A DNA stretch of 11,521 bases from Hyphomicrobiales bacterium (GTDB taxonomy: Bacteria > Pseudomonadota > Alphaproteobacteria > Rhizobiales > Xanthobacteraceae): positions 1 to 11,521 of the forward strand of contig JAKFYO010000123.1 of the NCBI GenBank assembly GCA_021730825.1, read 5' to 3'. Positions 1 to 6,800 of the stretch are shown here, one piece after another; position 1 is the stretch's first letter, and the number at the start of each line of letters is the position of its first letter. Below the pieces are notes generated by a model. It ran no database searches. It was not told the origin of the DNA and worked only from the letters and a program-made list of their open reading frames with translations. The position numbers and the translations under genes are program-made.

Positions 1-494
1 GCGCGTGCATTCGCCGGATCGTCGGTCAGCACTTCGGCGAACAGCGAGGTTGCGTCATCGAATTCGTTGGCGGCGAATTTCGCTTCGGCTTCGTTCAGGA
101 GTTCAGTCGAAGGGTTTGTCTTGCCGGTGACGCGCTCGATGAAGGCAGTGACCTGACCTTCGGGCAACGCGCCGACGAAGCCATCGACCGGCTGGCCTTT
201 ATCGAAGGCGAATACCGCCGGGATCGACTGGATGCCGAGCTGACCCGGAATCTGCGGGTGCTTGTCGATGTCCATTTTCATGAGCTTCACTGCGCCACCG
301 GCGGCGCGCACGGCTTTTTCGAGAATCGGAGTTAGCGTTTTGCAGGGACCACACCACTCCGCCCAGAAATCGACGAGCACAGGCTGCTTCTTGGACTCCT
401 CGATCACATCCTTCATGAAGGTCTGTGTCGTGGTGTCGGAAATCACGTCGCTCGCGCTGGCTGCTGCCGCGCCGTTTCCCGGATTTAACTCCAT
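1..494 (-). CDS. ybbN: YbbN/CnoX-type thioredoxin-TPR protein, partial (C-terminal part outside window)
   Basis: The gene runs off the left edge; 164 codons are visible from an ATG at 494. Residues about 20-125 form a thioredoxin fold with the active site W47-C48-G-P-C51-K and the cis-proline at I91-P92. After it, from about residue 130, comes a helical stretch (LLNEAEAKFAANEFDDA) that looks like the first TPR repeat. This order matches the YbbN/CnoX family, cytoplasmic redox chaperones that hold unfolding proteins and pass them to GroEL or DnaK. E. coli CnoX lacks the complete CxxC pair, but this protein keeps it, so thiol-disulfide oxidoreductase activity is likely. The start is supported by a GGGAG ribosome site six bases upstream and by the low-complexity N-terminal tail usual in alphaproteobacterial members. 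A simple thioredoxin is unlikely because the protein continues past residue 125. It is divergent from the tRNA gene. Confidence 0.88.
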   Translation of the reverse strand, partial: MELNPGNGAAAASASDVISDTTTQTFMKDVIEESKKQPVLVDFWAEWCGPCKTLTPILEKAVRAAGGAVKLMKMDIDKHPQIPGQLGIQSIPAVFAFDKGQPVDGFVGALPEGQVTAFIERVTGKTNPSTELLNEAEAKFAANEFDDATSLFAEVLTDDPANAR

Positions 495-513
495 ATTCCG
501 CTCCCGACCTCTC

Positions 514-526
514 TGGTTCCGAACCA
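514..526. promoter_or_regulatory. Perfect 13-bp inverted repeat upstream of the thioredoxin-TPR gene
   Basis: TGGTTC-C-GAACCA is a perfect palindrome with six-base arms around one central base. It lies 20 bp upstream of the ybbN start, within the 186-bp gap shared with the tRNA. Its position, close to where a minus-strand transcript would start, suits an operator. I do not recognise a specific regulator. A short palindrome like this can occur by chance. I saw no strong -35/-10 pair for the minus strand in this gap; the best candidates match the consensus poorly. Confidence 0.3.
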
Positions 527-612
527 TAAATGGGGTCCATAGCGCTCGAAAGCAAATTAGGCCCTGCTTAAATGTGGCCCAAACCCGCGTTAAGGCTCAG
601 CTTTTTCAGGTG

Positions 613-641
613 TTGCGTGAGCGTAAGCTTTTGCCTAGAAC
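613..641 (+). promoter_or_regulatory. Candidate sigma-70 promoter for tRNA-Gly
   Basis: TTGCGT (613-618) and TAGAAC (636-641) are separated by exactly 17 bases. They match the -35 and -10 consensus at three and four of six positions. Initiation would fall near 648, about 33 bases before the tRNA, a normal leader length for later 5' processing. The matches are only moderate, so this is the best candidate in the gap and not a firm call. Confidence 0.3.
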
Positions 642-653
642 CCCGCTCTACCC

Positions 654-670
654 GGCGGGTTCGCCCCGCC
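654..670 (+). other. GC-rich hairpin just upstream of tRNA-Gly
   Basis: GGCGGG (654-659) pairs with CCCGCC (665-670) around a five-base loop, ending 10 bp before the tRNA. If transcription starts near 648 this stem lies in the tRNA precursor leader, where it could influence RNase P processing. No U-tract follows, so it is not a standard terminator. Role unknown. Confidence 0.35.
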
Positions 671-680
671 ATTTCCGGAT

Positions 681-755
<75 letters not shown>

Positions 756-767
756 ATTTTCTCTTAT

Positions 768-1184
768 TCAGTCGCCGATCACGTGCAGCACGATCTCGCG
801 CGTGTGCGGCCGCGCGCGGTGTTCGAAGAGATAAATACCCTGCCAGGTGCCGAGCACCGGGTGGCCCGCGACGATCGGAATCGAAAGGCTGGTCTGGGTG
901 AGCGCCGCGCGCAGGTGCGCCGGCATATCGTCCGCGCCTTCGGCGCTATGGATATAGCGCTCCGACTCCGGCGCGATTTCCTGGAAATAGTTCTGCAGAT
1001 CGGTCTGCACGTCCGGGTCGGCGTTCTCTTGTATTAAGAGAGACGCCGAGGTGTGGCGGCAATAGACTGTGAGCAGGCCGGTCGAGAATTTTTCGCCGTC
1101 AAGCCAGCGCAGCACTTTATCCGTGAACTCATAGAGTGCCTGACCTTTGGTCTGAAGGGTCAGCGCATGCGTCGCCTGCCGCAT
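768..1184 (-). CDS. yjbQ: YjbQ family protein (UPF0047, secondary thiamine-phosphate synthase type)
   Basis: A 138-residue protein of the usual YjbQ/UPF0047 length. Family hallmarks are visible: the H44-T-S-A-S core strand with E53-N54, the acidic stretch D85-D86-M-P-A-H90, and the signature ending in L111-G-T-W-Q115 before the last strand. Members form trimeric cytoplasmic beta proteins. E. coli YjbQ has been linked to a weak, secondary thiamine-phosphate synthase activity, but the physiological role is poorly defined. The ATG at 1184 begins a complete domain and is preceded by purine-rich ribosome-site sequence. It lies downstream of ggt on the same strand, separated by 75 bp that hold a palindromic repeat, so it may be the last gene of that transcript or have its own start. 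It converges on tRNA-Gly. Confidence 0.93.
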   Translation of the reverse strand: MRQATHALTLQTKGQALYEFTDKVLRWLDGEKFSTGLLTVYCRHTSASLLIQENADPDVQTDLQNYFQEIAPESERYIHSAEGADDMPAHLRAALTQTSLSIPIVAGHPVLGTWQGIYLFEHRARPHTREIVLHVIGD

Positions 1185-1185
1185 T

Positions 1186-1203
1186 TCCTTACCTTCTCCT
1201 TAC
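1186..1203 (-). promoter_or_regulatory. Duplicated Shine-Dalgarno-like leader of yjbQ
   Basis: On the minus strand the heptamer GTAAGGA occurs twice (1203-1197 and 1192-1186), with GAAG between them, just before the yjbQ ATG. The second copy is only one base from the start codon and the first is too far away, so the GAAGG formed at their junction, about seven bases from the ATG, is the best-spaced site. The tandem arrangement is unusual but may simply be purine-rich leader sequence. Confidence 0.45.
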
Positions 1204-1213
1204 GTCATCATTG

Positions 1214-1260
1214 AGCATGATCTTTTCCGAAAACCGCTTCACACTTTTCGGGATCATGCT
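1214..1260. repeat. Palindromic intergenic repeat, copy A
   Basis: Outer arms AGCATGATC (1214-1222) and GATCATGCT (1252-1260) are perfectly complementary. Inner arms CCGAAAA (1227-1233) and TTTTCGG (1245-1251) are also complementary and enclose an 11-base loop. A one-sided TTTT bulge (1223-1226) separates the two stems. A second copy with the same architecture lies at 10022-10071. I recall near-identical sequences dispersed in Bradyrhizobium-type genomes, but could not check. Copy A fills most of the gap between ggt and yjbQ, and its last base is the first base of the ggt stop codon. In mRNA it would form a strong hairpin, which could protect the upstream message or reduce read-through into yjbQ. 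No U-tract follows the stem. Confidence 0.85.
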
Positions 1261-3041
1261 TAGTGCCCCGCAGCCAGCGTGCCGAGATAGCGCGGGTCGG
1301 AAACGCCGGTGATGCCTTCCGGCGTCACCAGAATCGAATTCGCGGCACCGATGTTGAAGCGGAAGAAATCGACCTTGTGACCATAAGTCTCGAACGCGAT
1401 CCATTGCTCGGGTGGCATCATGCGCTCGAGCGCGCGTTCCGCGCGCACTTCGTCCGGCATCCATTGATGATGGATGCGCGGGAGCAGCACCGCGTCTGCG
1501 ATATTGAGCTTGTGATCGATCACGCCGGAAACGACGCGCAGCACGGTCGTGATGATGGTCGAGCCGCCTGGCGAGCCGGTGACGAGAAAAACTTTTCCGT
1601 CTTTCAGCAAAATCGTCGGGGTCATCGAGGAAAGCGGTTTCTTGCCGGGGCCGGGCGCATTGGCTTCGCCGCCGACAAGCCCGAACGCATTCGGCATACC
1701 GGGCGCGAGCGCGAAGTCATCGAGTTCGTTATTGAGTAAAACGCCGGTGCCTTCGGCAACGAGACCAAGGCCGAAATTCAGGTTGAGCGTGACGGTGGCG
1801 GCGACCGCGTTGCCGTCTTTATCCAAAATCGAAAAGTGCGTGGTGTTCTCGCCTTCCTTTTTCGGCGTGAGTCCCGCTTTGATCTGCGAAGAAGGCGTTG
1901 TCTGCGAAAGATTGATGCCAGCGCGAACGCGTGCGGCATATTCCTTCGAGATCAGCCGGTCGAGCGGCACGTTTACGAAAGCAGGATCGCCGAAGAACTC
2001 CGCGCGGTCCGCGTAAGCACGTTTCATCGCCTCGACCATGAGATGCAGCGTGTGCGGCGCATTCGGCCCGCCTTTGAAATCAAAGCCTTCAAGAATGTTC
2101 AGCAACTGCACCAGGAGCGCACCGCCCGAAGAGGGCGGCGGCATCGAGAGAATGTCGTAACCGCTGTAGTTTCCGCGCACGACCTCGAGAATCTCGGTTT
2201 TATATTTTGCGAGATCATCGGCGGTCATGACGCCGCCGGCCTCGCGCACCGCGCGTGCGATCTTTTCCGCAATCTCGCCTTTATAGAAAGCCTCGGGGCC
2301 GCGCTTCGCTATCGCCTCCAGCGTGTTTGCGAGATCGCGCTGGACGAGAAGGTCTCCCTTCTTCAGCGGCGCGCCGTCTTTTACGAAAATCTTCGCGCTC
2401 GACGGCCAGCGCATGAGCGTCTTCTGAAAGAAATTGATCGAGCGCTCGAGATCGCTCTCGACCGGAATGCCGTCTCTTGCAAGTTTCATTGCGGGCGCAA
2501 TCAGGTCGGCAAGCGTGAACTTGCCGGAGCCGAATTTTTCAAGCGCAGTGGCAAGTCCTGACACGCTCCCCGGTACGCCGACGCCGAGGCCCGTGCTCGT
2601 TGCCTTGGCGCTACTCGGCTTGCCGTTCTCGTCGAGAAAACTTTTTACGTTGATCGCGGCCGGCGCGATCTCGCGAAAGTCGAGAGCGACGGCTTGTTGT
2701 TGTTTGGCAAGCCAGATCACGAAGAAGCCGCCGCCGCCGAGATTGCCGGCGCGGGGGTGCGTGACTGCGAGTGCAAAACCAACCGCAACTGCGGCATCGA
2801 CTGCGTTACCGCCTCTCTCGAGAATCTCGACGCCGACACGGGTTGCGATTGCTTCCTGTGTCGTCACCATGCCGTTCTTCGCAACGACCGGCTTGATCGT
2901 GCCTGCGAGACGGACAATGTCGGTTTCCGGATCGGGCGTGGACTGCGCGAATGAAGGCAGGCCGAGCACGAGCAACAGCGCAAGCGTGCCGAACGCGCCA
3001 ACGCTCCTTGCTGCGAAAGACTTTCTCAAACTTTCAAACAA
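1260..3041 (-). CDS. ggt: Gamma-glutamyltransferase (glutathione hydrolase), secreted precursor
   Basis: A 593-residue N-terminal nucleophile hydrolase that cleaves or transfers the gamma-glutamyl group of glutathione and related compounds, normally in the periplasm. Residues 1-32 form a signal peptide: a basic start, a hydrophobic core about 16-29, and likely cleavage after S-F-A32. The precursor should self-cleave before T400 (N399/T400-T401-H402), giving large and small subunits. Known E. coli catalytic and binding residues are matched at a constant offset of nine: R123 in DFREIAP, T418 and N420, D442, S471-S472 and G492-G493; E439 replaces the E. coli glutamine. The start is TTG. An in-frame TGA lies only 15 bases upstream, the next in-frame ATG is residue 58 beyond the signal peptide, and an AAGG site sits nine bases before the TTG. 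It follows the peroxidase-related gene by 15 bp, so the two are probably co-transcribed. Confidence 0.95.
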   Translation of the reverse strand: MFESLRKSFAARSVGAFGTLALLLVLGLPSFAQSTPDPETDIVRLAGTIKPVVAKNGMVTTQEAIATRVGVEILERGGNAVDAAVAVGFALAVTHPRAGNLGGGGFFVIWLAKQQQAVALDFREIAPAAINVKSFLDENGKPSSAKATSTGLGVGVPGSVSGLATALEKFGSGKFTLADLIAPAMKLARDGIPVESDLERSINFFQKTLMRWPSSAKIFVKDGAPLKKGDLLVQRDLANTLEAIAKRGPEAFYKGEIAEKIARAVREAGGVMTADDLAKYKTEILEVVRGNYSGYDILSMPPPSSGGALLVQLLNILEGFDFKGGPNAPHTLHLMVEAMKRAYADRAEFFGDPAFVNVPLDRLISKEYAARVRAGINLSQTTPSSQIKAGLTPKKEGENTTHFSILDKDGNAVAATVTLNLNFGLGLVAEGTGVLLNNELDDFALAPGMPNAFGLVGGEANAPGPGKKPLSSMTPTILLKDGKVFLVTGSPGGSTIITTVLRVVSGVIDHKLNIADAVLLPRIHHQWMPDEVRAERALERMMPPEQWIAFETYGHKVDFFRFNIGAANSILVTPEGITGVSDPRYLGTLAAGH

Positions 3042-3056
3042 GAATGCGGGCCTTCA

Positions 3057-3656
3057 TCAGCGCGCCATCGAATAATATTCGGCGTTCGGTTCGTTACCGG
3101 ATGCGGTCGCCATGCGGTTCGACATATTGAAGAAGCCTGCGACCGCGGAAATATCCCAGATGTCGCGGTCGGAAAATCCGGACTTGCGAAGTGCTGCGCG
3201 ATCTTCCTCGCCGACTTCCCATGGCGCCTCGGTAAGCTTCCAGGAGAAATCCAGCATCGCGTGCGTGCGCTGATCCAGTTCCGCGGCGCGGTAATTCGCG
3301 ACCATGGTTTCGGCAAGCAAAGGATTACCCGTGAGCTTGCGCAACACCGCGCCATGCGCGACCAGGCAGTAATGGCAATGGTTCGCGCAGGAAACGACGA
3401 CCGCGATCATCTCGCGCTCAATTTTGGAAAGTCCGGATTTCGCGAGCATCAGGTCATCCGACATCGCGACAAAGGCCTTCAGCTTGGCGAGATCGAAGGA
3501 GTAGGCCTTGAGCACATTCGGAATGAAGCCGAGCTTTTCCTGGCATTTTGCGAAATAGGCCTGCATCGCCTCGTCCAGTTCGGCGGGCGAAAGGTCAAGC
3601 GCCATCACTCTTTCCTGCTTCGTGGCGACGGATGTCGGATTGGCTGCGGCCTTCAT
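3057..3656 (-). CDS. Peroxidase-related AhpD-like protein
   Basis: A 199-residue alpha-helical protein of the carboxymuconolactone decarboxylase/AhpD superfamily, closest to the 'uncharacterized peroxidase-related enzyme' group. The redox centre is C94-H-Y-C97 within N92-H-C-H-Y-C-L-V-A-H101. E82, C94, C97 and H101 have the same spacing as the catalytic Glu118, Cys130, Cys133 and His137 of Mycobacterium AhpD, which supports a thiol-dependent hydroperoxide reductase. The closing block (about 165-180, SAVAGFFNMSNRMA) is also typical of the group. I chose the ATG at 3656 because AGGG lies eight bases upstream; an ATG at 3662 (two residues longer) is only two bases from it. The open frame continues to 3923, but that part overlaps gdhB in antisense and lacks family similarity. 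The physiological substrate and electron donor are unknown. It precedes ggt by 15 bp. Confidence 0.87.
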   Translation of the reverse strand: MKAAANPTSVATKQERVMALDLSPAELDEAMQAYFAKCQEKLGFIPNVLKAYSFDLAKLKAFVAMSDDLMLAKSGLSKIEREMIAVVVSCANHCHYCLVAHGAVLRKLTGNPLLAETMVANYRAAELDQRTHAMLDFSWKLTEAPWEVGEEDRAALRKSGFSDRDIWDISAVAGFFNMSNRMATASGNEPNAEYYSMAR

Positions 3657-3669
3657 GGTCATGTCCCTT

Positions 3670-3685
3670 TTGGCGTGTAAGCCAA
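3670..3685. promoter_or_regulatory. Inverted repeat TTGGC-N6-GCCAA in the divergent region
   Basis: Perfect five-base arms (3670-3674 and 3681-3685) flank GTGTAA. The site is directly upstream of the ribosome binding site of the peroxidase-related gene. It could be an operator for a dimeric regulator, or in mRNA a small stem next to the ribosome site. No regulator gene lies nearby to suggest which. Arms this short can arise by chance. Confidence 0.3.
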
Positions 3686-3691
3686 GCCTAA

Positions 3692-3710
3692 CAGCCGGGA
3701 AGCCCGGCTG
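3692..3710. promoter_or_regulatory. Perfect GC-rich hairpin in the divergent region
   Basis: CAGCCGGG (3692-3699) and CCCGGCTG (3703-3710) are perfect eight-base arms with an AAG loop. It is the strongest stem in the 160-bp space (3657-3816) between the divergent peroxidase-related and glutamate dehydrogenase genes, 36 bp upstream of the former's start. There is no T-run on either side, so it is not a standard terminator. It may be a 5'-leader structure or a regulator site. I could not place a convincing -35/-10 pair for either direction in this region. Confidence 0.45.
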
Positions 3711-3816
3711 AAACCGCGGGCTCGACAGCGGGTTTGCGGAGGCAGAGACTGCGAGGAATCGGCGCCGCGGCAACGCGAGAACTGCCGATCCTGCGGGGGA
3801 GCAGGGAGGCGGCGGA

Positions 3817-6800
3817 ATGAACATCGCGGAAAAATTTGCGTCCGGCGCGAGCCCGGAAGCGGAAGCGCTGCTGAAAGAAGCCGCGAAGCAAACTGCCGCG
3901 CAAAAGCTGCCGCCTGATTTCATCGCCGCACTCTTCGGCGCGGCATCGCCGGAAGACCTGCTTTCTTATACCCCGGCGGAGATCGCGGCACTCGCCGCAA
4001 GAAGCCGCGCGCATCTCGCGACGCGTCCGCTGGGCAAGGCCGATATCCAGATTTATAATCCGCAGCAGTCCGGCACGGATCGCGCGTTATCCGCGATCAC
4101 CGTCATCGAAATCGAGAACGACGACATGCCGTTCCTGCTCGATTCGATTGCAAATGAGCTTGCCGAGCAAGGTCTCGCGGTCAGGCTCGCGGTACACCCG
4201 ATATTCTCCGTCGAGCGAAAAGAAGACGGCACGCTCGACGAATGGCGCGGGCTTGCGAAGGACGGTAAGAAAAAGCGCCGCGAAAGTTTCATTCACATTC
4301 ATGTCGAGCGCGTGGACGAATCTCGCCACGCCGGCATCGCAGCCGCGTTAGGCGCGACGCTCGACGACGTGCGCCTTTGCGTCGCCGACTGGCCGGCGAT
4401 GGTGGAATATGCCGGCGAGGTGATCGACGGCTTGCAGAAGAAGACGCACCCGCTTCCCGAAGAAGAGCTCGCGGAAGCGGTCGCCTTCATGAAGTGGCTG
4501 CGCGACGGGCAGTTCACGTTTCTAGGCTGCCGCGACAATGTCGTGATGGGTAGCGGTGACAATATTTCTCTCGAGCCGCTTTACGAAACCGGGCTCGGCA
4601 TTCTGCGTAACCGCGACGTGCGCGTGTTACGCCGCGCGAACGAACCGGTCGCGACAACGCCGGAGCTTCGCGAATTCCTCAAGTTGCCGCTGCCCTTGAT
4701 CGTCACCAAAGCGAACTTACGCTCGCGCGTGCATCGCCGCGCACACATGGACTACGTCGGCATCAAGCGCTTCGACAAGAACGGCAAGCTCAGCGGCGAG
4801 CGCAGGATCGTCGGCCTGTTCACATCGCCGGTCTATCGCGAATCGGTACTGAAAATTCCGTACCTGCGGCGCAAGGCGGCGTTCGTGCTGGACCATGCGG
4901 GCTTCGCGCCGGAAAGCCATTCGGGCAAGGCGCTCGCCAATGTGATCGAAACCTATCCGCGTGACGATCTGTTCCAGATCGACCGCGATACCCTGTTGCA
5001 GTTCTCGCTTTCGATCCTGCAACTCGAAGAGCGGCCGCGAATCCGCGTGCTGTCCCGCCGCGACCGCTTCAACCGCTTCGTCTCTGTGATGGTGTATGTC
5101 CCGCGCGAGCGTTACGACAGCACGATCCGAACCAGGATCGGCGCATATCTTGCGCAGATCTATCAGGGGCGCGTTTCCGCGTTTTATCCATTCTTTCCCG
5201 ATGGGCCGCTCACGCGCGTGCACTTCATCATCGGGCGCGATATGGGCGAGACGCCCAATCCCTCCCGCGCGGAGCTCGAAGCGGGTGTTGCCGCGATCGT
5301 ACGAAGCTGGACCGATGAGTTCACACAGCAGCTTGCAACCGCGTTCGATCCCGCGAAAGCGCGGGAGATCGAGGGCAAATATAAAAGCGCACAATCCGCG
5401 GCTTATCGCGAGGCGTTTTCCGCAAAAGACGCAGTCGCCGATGTGCGGATCATCGAAAATCTCTCGAAGGAAAAACCGCTAGCGATCAATTTCTATCGCG
5501 CGGCCGATGCGGACAAGAAATCCGTCAATCTGAAAGTCTGGAATTGCGAGCGTCCGCTGCCGCTCTCAGAGCGCGTGCCGTTGCTCGAAAACATGGGCTT
5601 TTCGGTCATCGACGAGCGCACGTATGTCGTTGAGCGGGAGGCGGCCGCGGGCGGCACGGTCTGGCTGCATGACATGACGCTTGTGCGCGCAGACGGCCGC
5701 GAGATCGAGGCCGAAGTGCTGGATGCACGGTTAGAAGCCGCGCTCATGGCGGTGTTGCAGGGCCGTGCGGAAAACGACGGCTTCAACGCGCTCGTTCTGA
5801 ATGGGGGTATGCCGTGGCGCGATGTCTCGCTGGTCCGCACGCTCGCGCGTTATCTGCGCCAGGCTGCGATTCCTTACAGTCAGGATTATCTCTGGCTGAC
5901 TGCGAATAAGAATGCGCAAATCTCGCGCGATCTGGTTGCGCTGTTTCATGCCCGCTTCGATCCGCGCGAGAACGCAAACGCGCGCGATGCTAGGGAGAAG
6001 GAAATTCGCGAGCGTATTGAGGCTGCACTCGCCGCAGTGCAAAGTCTCGATGAAGATCGCATTTTGCGCAGGCTCGTTAATCTCATTGCAGCTGCCGTGC
6101 GCACGAATTTCTATCAGATCGCGAAAGACGGCGGTCCGCGTCCGACGATCGCGATCAAGTTCGAGAGCCGGAAGATCGACGATCTACCGCTGCCGCGGCC
6201 ACTGTTCGAGATTTTCGTTTATTCCCCGCGGGTCGAGGGCGTGCATCTGCGCTTCGGCAAAGTTGCGCGCGGCGGCATCCGCTGGTCCGACCGTCCGCAG
6301 GATTTCCGTACCGAAGTGCTCGGGCTCGTGAAAGCCCAGCAAGTGAAGAACGCCGTGATCGTGCCGGTCGGCGCCAAAGGCGGGTTCGTTCCGAAGCTGA
6401 TGCCGGTTAATCCGTCGCGCGAAATCTTCATGGCCGAAGGCACCGAGACCTATAAAATTTTCATCCGCTCGCTTCTGGAGATTACCGATAATCTTTCTGC
6501 CGAGGGCGAAGTCGTGCCGCCGGAAAATACGGTGCGGCACGATTCGGACGATCCGTATCTCGTGGTTGCCGCCGACAAGGGCACCGCTACTTTCTCCGAC
6601 ACCGCGAATGGGCTTGCCATCGAGCACGGCTTCTGGCTCGGCGACGCGTTCGCGAGCGGCGGCTCGGCCGGTTACGACCACAAGAAGATGGGCATCACCG
6701 CGCGCGGCGCGTGGGAAGCGGTGAAGCGCCACTTCCGCGAAATGGACATCGATATTTCCAAGACGCCGTTCACGGTGGCGGGTGTCGGCGACATGTCGGG

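Noticed and set aside
1836-2561. 241-codon plus-strand open frame inside ggt
   Set aside because: It is antisense to conserved GGT sequence and has no recognisable domain or supported start.
3657-3923. N-terminal extension of the peroxidase-related protein up to an upstream start at 3923
   Set aside because: The extension would overlap about 107 bases of the gdhB coding start in antisense, has no family similarity, and a good ribosome site marks the ATG at 3656.
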